From positions 20,805,001 to 20,869,000 of the forward strand of contig NC_091102.1 of the NCBI RefSeq assembly GCF_024713975.1: DNA of 64,000 nt, in the 5' to 3' direction. Within the stretch, counting starts at the first letter, position 1. The number at the start of each line of letters is the position of its first letter. Of the stretch, positions 39,964 to 48,884 are shown in pieces. The position numbers and the translations under genes are program-made. Below the pieces are notes generated by a model that did no database searches, was not told the origin of the DNA, and saw only the letters and a list, made by a program, of their open reading frames with translations. Source of the stretch: Paralichthys olivaceus (lineage: Eukaryota; Chordata; Actinopteri; Pleuronectiformes; Paralichthyidae).

Positions 39964-42900
39964 TTGCTAGACAGTGTGTGAGTCTGCTCCTTCAAATGTT
40001 CCACTTCTGTCTCCATCTCTGTCCGCAGGTCAAGTCTGTTATCAACCTGCTGTTTGCTGCCTACACTGGAGACGTGTCTGCGCTGAGGAGGTGAACAGCT
40101 CACACACTCATCTCTGCTTATTGACTTGTTCACGTTGGCCAGAGATGATTCCAGGGTTGCTTTCCCCTCTTTGCTAGACATGAGTTTTTCTCTAGGGACT
40201 TTAGGTGGTAGAAAGAGGAACCTTCAAAACAAGTTAGTTTTATTTGAAGGAAGAATCTGCAGTGTTTCGCCAGAACACTGAATCTGTGGTTTTTGTTAAT
40301 ATCTAAAAACTAAAGGTGTATTTTTGTGTAGGATGTCAATGGTTGTTGGAGTGTTACTTCAGTACATAATATTTGTGTGTGTGTGTAGGTTTGCACTGTC
40401 TGCTATGGACATGGAGCAGAGGGACTACGACTCGAGAACGGCCCTCCATGTGGCATCAGCTGAAGGTAACGTTGTCTTCACTGATCTTACTGTCGTCTCA
40501 CACGATAATGTGCCTCACACACCAGTGTAAAGCAGTCCACCATGACAGGCCTTTGAGGCAATAGCACCAAAGTGGAATGTCCTACCTACGTGTGTGTGCG
40601 TGCGTGAGTGTGTGTGTCTGTCGTTTGCATTTGTCTGTAAATCTTGTCTGTGAAAAGTGCTATCCAAATAAACTTTACTTATATTGTTGGCATTTAAGGC
40701 TCAGACAGTGTGAGTTTGACACTAAAGGTGAGGAGCTACTCTACATAACCAAGAGTATGTCGACACCTTTTGTCACATACATTTGTCTAATTTACTTTTC
40801 GGGCTGCTTCTCAGATCAGGAGATGGGAGATCTTAACAAAGCAGTAACGCCCGTGCTCTCCCAGGTTTGTGGTTTGAGTTGTGCACCCCTGTGCACAAAG
40901 CCAGGAGCTGAAAAATTGTTATCCTAGTTTGGGGGAAGGTAAAACCTGACTGGCCTGCAGAAACCTCAACCCCATCACCCATAACTGAACCTGACTTACA
41001 TGGCCTGAACGGACATCAGGACCATACTTGTGCTTTTGTGTCTGCATGGGGGCAAACCTCTGCAGCCAGGCTCAACATCTGATGTGTAGTGTGAAACCAA
41101 ATGAATGGTTACTCTGTCACTGATATCTGACTGAAACCCTTTGATTGTTTCTGACATCAGAACTAAAAGACACAGAGAGGAAGCCTTTATTAGTTACACC
41201 CCAAAACTCCCAGCTCTAGATCTGCTAGTTTCAAAAGAAACCTTAATACACACCTTGTTACAATACCCTTCTCCTGATGTGAGTTTGATCTCATACTGCT
41301 ACATCTGAAGTGTTTAAGCTAATGGCTGTTTCCAATTTTAGCTTAACCTGCTAATGTATTTTCAATTTTATTTCCTTATTTTGTTTAATCATAAATGCTA
41401 TGCCGTGCTGTGTTGCATTGGATGCATGGATGCTATATGAATAAAGTTTCTCATTTTGTTAGTATTAATAGATTTTAAGAAAGAGGAATATAAAAGCTGC
41501 AGGAGTAAACAGGACTACTTTGTCAGAGATATGAATTTCTTACCCGTCTTTTGTGTGACAGTGATGAAGTGTGTGCATGTGTGTGTGGACAATATAACTC
41601 ATGGAGAGAAGTGATGAGAACAAAAGGGTCAAAACTTTTTGCAGCTGATCAGTCAAGTCATGTCAAGGCCAAACAAAACATTTTGAAGATGTCTCTGATG
41701 TAAATAATATAATATAATAAAATATAATAAATATTAGAGAAACTGTTAAAAGCTTGTATCCATCAGAAACTTATTTCCCACCATCAACATCATATATATG
41801 ACATCATAAAAGAGTATAATGCATTTTTCAGATATCTTCTCTTAGAACTATAGAAATGACCTCATCCAGAGGAATTAAATAGAGTTTCAGAACAGTCCAG
41901 ACAGAAAGAGTTACGCAGAAAGTCTGGAGCATTTTATTGTCCAACTCATGACGCAGTGTAATATATATTATTATTGTTATTATTACATATTCAAATGTAT
42001 GTTTGTATGATATATTTCCAATGTCTGCTCCACATTCAGGACACACAGAGGTGGTCCGCTTCCTGCTGGAGGCTTGTAAAGTGAACCCAGTGCCCATTGA
42101 CAGGTGAGTCTGGACTCTCTCTCCTCAGTTTACTCCTTTTTCATATGATATTCATCTCATCCATCATTTGTGTTTCAGATGAATTCTCACATAAGGGCTT
42201 CCTCTCCATCTCTAACTTTGTTTTTAGTCATGAACTGCATTATAGTTTGCAGGGGAGGTGTTTTACTGTCCCACCTCCCTCCTTTTTATCCATGCAGGTG
42301 CTGCGCTCCGTTGCAAATACTTTTAGGATTATTTATTTCTGTTCGTTCCAACCGGACGTGTGTTTGTTCTTGCTGTTATAATTTCAAACTGAGACATATC
42401 ATCTATTTATGATATCATCCTGAAGCTTGTTAGTTTTGATATCAGAGGACAGTTACAGATGCCTGATGATCGCTCATGTCTGTAATTGAACAGTTTGCAG
42501 TGGAGCAGCTTTAAAGTTTTGAGTTAGGCTCGACAATTTCCATCCATTAGTATCACCAGGTGTAAACTAGTGGAAAGGTCACTCTCTCATATTTTGTAGT
42601 TTCCTCTTTATTGTGATCATTGGCAAAAAGTACCAAAGTATTTATATTTGGTTTGGGGCGGCTCAGTTGTGCAGTTTTTACCACTATCACATCACATCAA
42701 GAAGGTTCCAGTTTGACTCCTGGTTTCTGTGTGGACTTTCATTAATGTGGGTTTTCTGCGAGTACTCTGGCTTCCTCTGACAGCCCCAAAACATGCAGTT
42801 TGGAGTTAGGTTGATTGGAGCCTTAAAATTGACTGTAGCTATGAATGTGAGGGTGCATAGTCTGTTGGCCCTACAGTACCCTGGTGACCCATTCAGCCTG

Positions 42901-43455
42901 TTCACCACCCCTCACCCAATGTCAGCTGGGATTGGCTCCAACTCCCCCAGCAACCTTCAAAAGATAAACGGTATAGATGATAGATTTTCTGAGGAGACAG
43001 GGAGTGTGTTTTTCTCAAACTCATAAATGTTCAGGAGCCTTTTCTCAGCAATAATAACAACACAACCTTATAAGCAGCAGGCCACATATTTTACACTAGT
43101 GATTCCCATCCAGGAAAAGAAAAATATAATGTCTTCTGCAATATACTGTATGTCTTGTATCTATTTTTATATAATTAATAGTGTTAAATACAATCCAGTT
43201 ACAAATCAACTCAAATACTGTAATAAAAAGTTATGTTATGCTGTGTTTATCCAGGAATAAATTGGACTTTTCTTTTTTAAATGTATAATCCCATTTTCTT
43301 TGTACAGATGGGGCAACACTCCAATGGATGAGGCCGTGCACTTCGGCCACCATGATGTCGTGACCATCCTGCAGAGCAACTATGACAGATACAGCGCCCC
43401 TGCTGTGGCCGATGAAAAAGAGAGCGCAGAGAAGAGCCTGGACAGTTTGCTGTAG
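8862..43455 (+). CDS. gls: Glutaminase, kidney-type, mitochondrial (GLS), with GAC and KGA isoforms
   Basis: GLS is a mitochondrial phosphate-activated amidase that hydrolyses glutamine to glutamate and ammonia. Fourteen common exons (519 codons) are followed either by exon 15 (GAC-type, 566 residues in total; human about 598) or by four KGA exons (635 residues; human 669). All introns are GT-AG and in phase. The shortfall from human is mainly in exon 1, which encodes the poorly conserved targeting region. The beta-lactamase-like catalytic pair Ser-x-x-Lys is present in [13 protein letters not shown] (S255/K258), as are GLRFNKLF of the activation loop, [16 protein letters not shown], and [19 protein letters not shown]2 is the main alternative, but the GAC-type exon and the KGA tail ending LDSLL identify GLS. 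It runs tail-to-tail with the STAT1-like gene. Confidence 0.96.
11516..12156 (+). repeat. Direct duplication, copy 2 (gls intron 1)
   Basis: This is the partner of 7735-8500 in direct orientation, about 3.7 kb downstream. Similarity starts near CACAGACACTGGC and ends near GAGCTGTAACTTC. It lacks the GT tract of copy 1 and has a single GTAGTACAAGG unit. The two copies bracket the gls promoter and exon 1. Confidence 0.85.
14359..14390. repeat. (AC)n microsatellite
   Basis: AC repeat with one ACAT interruption, in gls intron 1 about 300 bp before exon 2. Confidence 0.95.
14688..29842 (+). CDS. gls: gls exons 2-14: catalytic glutaminase domain common to both isoforms
   Basis: Exons: 14688-14784, 15244-15365, 16707-16836, 18774-18853, 19286-19449, 20672-20730, 24732-24764, 25527-25585, 26370-26436, 27248-27298, 27871-28047, 28680-28811, 29750-29842. 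The visible order is [65 protein letters not shown], then the catalytic [31 protein letters not shown] (an 11-codon exon), [43 protein letters not shown] and [19 protein letters not shown]. The tyrosine of VLDMYFQ corresponds to the allosteric-pocket Tyr394 region of human. Residues are nearly identical to human throughout, so the enzyme is expected to be active. Confidence 0.95.
16395..16470. repeat. Partial inverted-repeat end of a fold-back element
   Basis: AGGGATAGTTCACCCAAAAA followed by ATTCACTCATCTACTCACCA matches the outer end of the long fold-back element at 59991-60655. Only one arm is recognisable here, in gls intron 3. Confidence 0.6.
17002..17098. repeat. Short inverted-repeat element
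   Basis: TCTCCTTTCCTAAC (17002-17015) and its exact reverse complement GTTAGGAAAGGAGA (17085-17098) bracket about 70 bp. A related CTCCTTTCCTT sequence recurs near 17730-17815. It resembles a miniature DNA-transposon remnant. Confidence 0.5.
17118..17430 (+). repeat. Dispersed repeat B, copy 1
   Basis: This segment aligns by eye with 48636-48905: both share TGTCGGGATTAAC, GCGAGCCACTGA, CCTTATTTCCACCAACGCTG, GACAAACAACTCCATCAGA, a GT run and TGTCAGGAGTGGCTGA. The element class is unknown to me. Confidence 0.7.
21366..21424. repeat. (CA)n microsatellite, interrupted
   Basis: CA repeat with CACACATA and one CACG interruption, in gls intron 7. Confidence 0.95.
26314..26336. repeat. (CA)n microsatellite
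   Basis: Short CA run about 35 bp upstream of gls exon 10 (26370). Confidence 0.9.
28937..29135 (+). mobile_element. Probable LINE/SINE 3' tail
   Basis: The sequence ends with ACAAGTTTCTCTATGGGAAA followed by ATAAAGTATATCTTACCATACC. This resembles the common 3' ends of fish non-LTR elements (a stop-like UTR, then an AATAAAGTATCT-type tail). No coding part is left. It lies in gls intron 13. Confidence 0.4.
29639..29680. repeat. 19-bp perfect hairpin upstream of gls exon 14
   Basis: GAATCATCAGAAAAAATGT (29639-29657) is followed by a 4-nt loop GTTG and its exact reverse complement (29662-29680). It ends 69 nt before the acceptor of exon 14, the last common exon before the GAC/KGA choice. In the transcript it would form a stable stem. 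Confidence 0.85.
30324..30467 (+). CDS. gls: gls exon 15: GAC-specific terminal exon
   Basis: The exon encodes 47 residues, starting [18 protein letters not shown] and ending [13 protein letters not shown], then TGA (30465-30467). It is a close match to the human GAC-specific C-terminus. It follows exon 14 by 481 nt. The acceptor is a tandem AAACAG/CAG, so the exon could instead begin at 30321 and add one Gln. The pyrimidine tract before it is poor, which fits an optional exon. Using it removes the ankyrin tail of KGA. Confidence 0.93.
   Translation, partial: HNFGPMDYESLQQELALKAPLWKKVSPTESHQDSSTTVVYRMDTVSE
30468..31195 (+). other. Probable GAC-isoform 3' UTR
   Basis: The stretch after the GAC stop is non-coding and AT-rich. 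The first clear AATAAA is at 31171-31176, about 700 nt past the stop. A longer UTR ending at another AATAAA near 34389 is possible. Confidence 0.5.
32931..33235. mobile_element. MITE-like repeat A, copy 1
   Basis: A 305-bp element has 21-bp perfect terminal inverted repeats: TTAAAGGTTCAGTGTGTAAG plus one A at 32932-32952 and its reverse complement at 33215-33235. The inside (CTGAACACCCCTC, GACTAATGTAAAAAACATGG, TTTCTGCCAATAGATC) matches copies at 53752-54127 and 48591-49563. It looks like a non-autonomous DNA transposon with no coding capacity. Confidence 0.85.
33690..34098 (+). pseudogene. GC-rich patch with a possible degraded recombinase-like fragment
   Basis: This patch is clearly richer in G and C than its surroundings. 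One plus-strand frame reads [20 protein letters not shown] then RGMVVT, with a stop near 34098. The pattern faintly recalls the FLQxLLDxGxSPSTL region of DIRS-type tyrosine recombinases of fish. The match is short and from memory, so this is only a suggestion. Confidence 0.2.
37608..37675 (-). mobile_element. tRNA-like (SINE-head) fragment
   Basis: Read on the minus strand it shows GGCTCAGAGGAACAGAGG then, about 30 nt on, GGTTTGATCCCC. These resemble the A and B boxes of RNA polymerase III promoters in tRNA-derived SINEs. It does not fold as an intact tRNA by inspection. Confidence 0.35.
39928..39960 (+). repeat. (CTG)11 trinucleotide repeat before the first KGA exon
   Basis: Eleven perfect CTG units are followed by TTGTTGCTAG. 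The tract ends 68 nt before the acceptor-exon junction of KGA exon 16 (40029), inside the branch point/pyrimidine region. On the other strand it is a CAG repeat. Confidence 0.95.
40029..43455 (+). CDS. gls: gls exons 16-19: KGA-specific C-terminus with ankyrin repeats
   Basis: Exons: 40029-40090, 40389-40465, 42040-42103 and 43308-43455 (stop TAG at 43453). They encode [20 protein letters not shown], then [39 protein letters not shown], and [17 protein letters not shown], ending SLDSLL. The segment matches the human KGA tail closely. The ankyrin repeats are visible as [20 protein letters not shown] and [19 protein letters not shown]. Exon 17's acceptor is preceded by GTGTGTGTGTAG, a UG-rich tract instead of a normal pyrimidine tract. 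Confidence 0.94.
42658..42985 (+). mobile_element. Common teleost SINE-like dispersed repeat
   Basis: The unit begins GGCGGCTCAGTTGTGCAG and has GGTTCCAGTTTGACTCC (both tRNA-promoter-like). It continues with CTTCCTCTGACAGCCCCAAA, TTAGGTTGATTGGAGCC and CAGCTGGGATTGGCTCCAAC, and ends AAGATAAACGGTATAGATGA. I recognise this order from many fish introns. Partial relatives sit at 32005-32085 and 59228-59390. It lies in the last KGA intron. Confidence 0.7.
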
Positions 43456-45755
43456 GGCGGCTGCACACGTCTGCAACACGTCAGGCTTCACAGTGCTTTG
43501 TACACCAGCGCTCAGACATTTCAAATGTGAGGTGAATCGTGGCTGTGTCTCGCTGCTTTGCTTTCTGGGACCTCTCTCACAATGTGACGTGTGTGTTGTT
43601 TGTGTGAGTGAGTGTCTGGTCAATACACTTTAGACAAATAATACAATATAAATATCTGTGTTTACAGCACAATGCTCACGTTATACGGTAAAACACATCT
43701 GTTAGTTTAGTTACAGTAAAGCTCTGTTTATACTCTCCTCTCCCTGGTTCTATAATGGTAATACTAGTTTTGTGAGACAGTGAGGTGTTTGGAAATGATG
43801 CTATAGATTGTATGAAGTGTCTCTGTTTGTGTAAACATGTACAAACTCAGGCATCATGCTAATGCTGCAGTTACGTGCCTGTTTGATCTCCTTATACCTG
43901 CATCTGTTCTCCATGTTGTTCTCCTGACTGCTGCGAGGACAGTCACAGCTTTTATGAAACTTCACTTCTGATTTGAAGTCATAGAGAGATTATATTCTGA
44001 ATGTAGGACACACTTGCAATAGAAGCAGTGCGTATTTATTTCACACAAAAAAAACTTTGCGTGTAAAATTCAGTTTAGATGTAAGAGAGTGTTATTTGTT
44101 GCATTTGAGATAAAGGCATATTGGTTTCTCTATTTTTTCTACATTTTATCTGTGTATGTTCAGGTGTATATATATCTAAGATATGATTTACAAGATTCAA
44201 GTTATGCCGTAGCATTCCAAGTGGTTTTTCATGGTCTTATTGTACACATGTACCAACACACACACACACTGCATGTGTTTTCATCCGTTTGAACATTTTA
44301 TTTGACAGCTTCAACTTTTGAAAAACAGAGAAAGCAGAAGTAAGCACAAAATGTGTACTATGGAGACCCTCAAGTGAAAAAACAACACTGAAGTACAAAA
44401 GCACAATTGAACACATAGTTAAATATAAAAATGAAAAACAAGTTATGAAAAAAGTATCAAACTCATTTTATGATGTCACGATTATGATCAAAGATGTAAA
44501 TTGATGAATCCCTCTTAATTCAAATTTCTTTTAGACGGTCTTTTCCTCCTTTGTCATGTGTTGTAGTCCACGACGTTGGTATCATATGTAACAGAACATA
44601 AACACCTTCTTCCTACTTTCATTTCTGACATTACACACAGACCCTGGACAGGACAGGTCATATACAGCCATGCTCGCATACTATCCATAGACTGATGTGT
44701 AAAGATGGACAGCACGTCTTCACTTCCTCCCACTATCCAGACACGAAGCCAAAATATTCCAGAAAAATGCTGCCATCTTGTGCATTTAGAGCCAGAGTGG
44801 TTGAATATCCTACATTTTCAGAAATCCAACATTAGTGAGTCTGAGTCATCCTCTGGGGACCATGCAATCATTTTATTAGCTAGAATGTTCAAGGACTGAC
44901 CTATGTTGCCATAGAGCCATGCAGCTAGCATCACTAAAACTGAAACAATCAAATGTGCTATGAGAGAAAATAGGCAAATTAAGAAGTTCCCTGTATCGTT
45001 AACAAACATTTTCAAGCTACAGTACATTCACGTAGGTTAAGTTTAGAAAGGTGTTTATTTTAAATTCTGTTGTCAGGGAAATCTGCGGATCAGGTAAATC
45101 GTATTTATTTGATCAGCTGTTAATGTGTCTAGATAAATACAGGGTTTCATCTGAACAGAAAACAGAAATGATTCAGCTCACAGTGATTCACCATGTGTGG
45201 TCAATTATACAATTTGAATCAGCAGGTTTTCACTGAACACATATTTCAGTAGATGTAATGTAATATGCAGACTTTTTAAATAAATGTTTCCCCTTTATTA
45301 AGTCACTGATTTCTAAAGAAATCTTTGTTGGTCTTTTCTAGCATGGAAATCACCTTAGGGATTTTCTTAAAAAAAATTTTTTTAAAAAGCAGTTGAGACA
45401 TAAAATATAACTATAAGTATTGGTTCAATACTAAAGAGGATATTTTTGGGGGAAATGGGGTTTAATAAACGAAAGTAATAAACGTCAGCAGTACAGCATC
45501 ATCATTTTTCATCATTATCATTTGCTCAACAGCTTCATAAACGTAAAAAAGCAGCAAGTGCAACATAATAAAATACATGAACCAGCATCCTCTCGTTGCT
45601 TTGCATCTTTGTGCGATATATACATTTACCAGAACCTTTAAAACCACCCAGTTGATTTAGTCATCCGTTTTTACTTACCTAGTAAAATGCTCACATGTCA
45701 CACACTGGTCATTCCATGAGTTAGATTTTGACTTTGTTCTGACAACAGCCCCTTT
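43456..45755. other. Convergent 3' UTR zone of gls (KGA) and the STAT1-like gene
   Basis: The two stop codons are 2.3 kb apart and the genes run toward each other. A plus-strand AATAAA at 45279-45284 and a minus-strand AATAAA (TTTATT at 45294-45299) lie within 21 bp, so the two mRNAs may overlap by a few tens of bases. The gls 3' UTR would be about 1.8 kb and the STAT1-like one about 0.46 kb. No other gene is visible. Confidence 0.55.
44683..44800 (+). repeat. Dispersed teleost repeat fragment
   Basis: CCATAGACTGATGTGTAAAG, then ATGGACAGCACGTCTTCACT and TCCTCCCACTATCCAGACAC, resembles the element whose CCATAGACTGTATATAAA edge appears at 4122. It lies in the presumed KGA 3' UTR. Confidence 0.45.
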
Positions 45756-46607
45756 TCAGAAGGGGAATAACGGATCAGATAAGTTGATCTCAGTTAACGC
45801 AACAGCTTGATGAGTCGTCACGGAATGGGTAACAGGTAAATCTTGGAGATATTCAAAGAGTTCATGGATCCGCTGTTGTTCCTCTGCCTACAGGAAAAAA
45901 ATATATTTACATTAACTGCAGAGTAAAAGTCTGAAAAAATAAAATCCAATCGTTTCATATTAGTCAAATCTGTGATGACTGAAATGTGGAGATTGTCAAA
46001 GCTATACTTTTTATATTGACAGTGGATCTAAGGACAACAGTGTGTGTGATGATAGAGCTCAGTGTTGTGGGTCCTGCTTCATACCCATCTCTCTCAGTAT
46101 TACCCACTCTGCCTGTCCACCGCCAAACAGCACACAGACACAGGCAGCTGGTAACGTAATGAAGAATTTAGCGGCTAAAGAGCATTTATTTTGGCGTGAT
46201 TGAGACCAAAACAGCTCGAATAAGAGTGAAAACTGGACTTTAAACTCATCAGGTGGCCAGAAGCAGAGTCTGAATGTGTGTACATAGGAAACAACTCTGT
46301 AAGATGATAACATGTACATGAGTTGGCAGCTATAAAGCACAGCAGCAAAACTGGTAATAAAATTTCAAACTCACACTGGTGTCTGGGTCGATTTCCATGT
46401 GCCGAGGCGGAGATGAAGGTGGTGTAGGATAGCTGCAGAAAAAAAAACATTACAATTGTGCTACACAGCAGGACACAAAACAAATTGGTCAAATAATTGT
46501 GATGCGAAACATTTACCCATGTTTGTTTGGTTTAATAACTTACACTGAGAAGGGGACGAGTGTTCTGTCAATGTATCCGTTTATGTCCTTTTTAGGGGCC
46601 GACTTGT
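45756..46607 (-). CDS. stat1: STAT1-like exons 22-24: phosphotyrosine segment and transactivation tail
   Basis: Exons: 46607-46544, 46432-46375, 45887-45756. The phosphotyrosine segment reads [16 protein letters not shown], with Y670 aligned to human Tyr701 (GYIKTELIS). The tail continues [19 protein letters not shown] and ends LSDPLFPF. The LPMSP motif that carries human Ser727 is absent, although SSPP offers other Ser-Pro sites. The last exon encodes 43 residues rich in Glu, Leu and Thr. Confidence 0.85.
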
Positions 46608-48843
46608 CTGCACAAACATGATTAGAGATCAGATCATGTTCAATAAAGAATTGTTTGCTTGGACTCATATGACAGAGTGACTTTATAACATTAGCATTCA
46701 AAATCCATTTGTCATTGCATTAGACAGAAATTCTTGTTCATCTATAGTTGCACTTGTTGACAAGTAAGAGACCATACCACTGCTGCAGAAGCGTCCAAAG
46801 GCAGCGTCTCGGTGGATGTCTGGGTAAAGATAGAGCAGAGGATTCCTGGACATGTTCCCCTGCACTCTCAGACTGTAGAGGTAGATAATGTCTGGCAGAG
46901 ACATGGCTTTCAGATCCTTCTTGGTGTAGGGTTCTACTGCATGCACATGGGCCTCTACAGAGGAAGCAAATGGACGGAGAAAAGTAAGCAGACACGAGAG
47001 GACATTCATTCAACTCCGGACAGATGAGCGTAGGCAGCAGCAGTGACGTAAGGAGAAGGGGGAGTTGGTGTGTGAGTATTGAATTGTAGGTCACCCATTT
47101 TTACGAACGTGTGTCCAACTTCTGATTTCTGTTCATATGGTGCATCATGTTGCCATGTCCTGGTTTCACTCTCCCCATGTTTTGCCATTTTACATTAATT
47201 AAACCACAGCTGACCAAAATGTCTGATGTCAGAAATGACGGAGCTGAAATTGAGGCGTGCATCTCGGAAATCAGGGCAAAAACAGGCTCAAATTGTAGCG
47301 TGTATGTTCAGCTTTAAGCTCTCTAACAGCAGATGATGTGTGGGCTGATATGAAAGGGCCAAATTGACATAAAAATAGTTCTTGCAGCGCCTTGTTTTCC
47401 AAAAATACTGGCCGTAAAAAATCATCCCAAACACGTTCATGAGCAGAAACGTACCACCATTGCAGTGTTCAACCCAGCTGAACGTGATTGCTCCGTCTTT
47501 GTTGCTCTCGCTGAAGCGGAGCAGAAAGGTCCCGGTCTGTTTTTCCTGCAGCAGCACATGTGTTGTCTTCCTGCTCACGAACCCCATGATGTACCTGAAA
47601 CCCACCGGCACAATATAACAACAGGTTTGTCAGCTGAGAAGCAAAGTGACCTGAGCCCCACATAACTATAGTGATAGTAATAAACATAATCAGTTGTCAC
47701 AGGTGGACCAAAATCTCATTATTTATATGGTTATTATTTGTGGATGATATGATTATACACAATGAAGCTTTACAACAGGATTTAAGATGTGTGTTACCTC
47801 TCACGCCAAAGTTCCACCAAGTGTTTTTTGATCAAATCCAGGATTCCATCGATCCAAATCCAAGTATTTTCATTCTGACACACAGGAAAGCATCAAAGTA
47901 ACATGTAAAGAGCATATTTACACACACAGGTTGTGCTAATTGACTAATCTACAATATGGTGAGGATCTTGTTCAACTCTCACCTTGAATCTGCTCCAAGG
48001 AATGAGACCTTCGGGATCATCTAAAGAGAAACTCAATGACATTAAAATGGCGCAAAAATAATATGAACTTTAAATTAAAGGACTTATCTTTACAGGCAAT
48101 GAACACAAGAACCAAAAAATCAATAAACGAGGAAAAAGATGAGAGATTTGTTTTCTCTCAGTTTCTCTTCCGTCAAGTTAGAAACGTCATCAACACTTCC
48201 ACCTGCTCACTGTGGATTTTCAAAACCTTTTCTTGCTTTATTGTCAAATTGACTCTCAGACATTTTACTAAGGGGCTGGCAGGAGCAATTCTGGAATGTG
48301 TCTGGAGCAACTTCCAACAGAGGCTGAACTCCCACTTGAAGGCTATACCTCAGTGGCCTGGTTCAGGAGGCAGCCAGAAACTCACCCACAATTTTGTCTC
48401 GCAGCATGGAGAGCTGGTTTTCATCGAGTTCTCGTTGGCCAACAGACAAGAACTGCCAGCTCAGAACCTGTGACAGCTGCTGCCAGGTGAGGGGAGGAGG
48501 GTTGGCAAACAGCATCAGGTTCTGAAGAACAAAATGAGAGATTTTATGCAGTTTTTGTGGCAAGTATTTGAAACTGTGGATGTGTCTTACAGGTCCAGTG
48601 TGTGAGATTTAGGTGAAAGGAATTATGATGACTATGGATGTCGGGATTAACCGGTTTTACGATAACAGCGGTTATGAATTGTAAAAAGTAGGATATCTAA
48701 CTATGGTGTCCTGTCTCTCGTGAGTCATATAATTTGTGTGCGCGAGCCACTGAGACGTTAGTTGGGAAGAGGGAACTGACGTAACGGCCTTATTTCCACC
48801 AACGCTGGACAAACAACTCCATCAGAGGAGTTCACAGGGAGAG

Positions 48844-48884
<41 letters not shown>

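Larger units (their letters stand above)
31196..40028 (+). other. Long gls intron between the GAC and KGA ends
   Basis: This region holds no recognisable exon. It carries MITE-like repeat A copy 1 (32931-33235), a GC-rich degraded mobile-element-like patch (33690-34098), a tRNA-like fragment (37608-37675) and the CTG repeat at 39928-39960. Open frames on both strands near 35490-35760 match nothing I know. Confidence 0.65.

Noticed and set aside
48036-48473. 145-codon plus-strand open frame
   Set aside because: It lies opposite exon 17 of the STAT1-like gene and in its intron; it is the shadow of the real coding strand.
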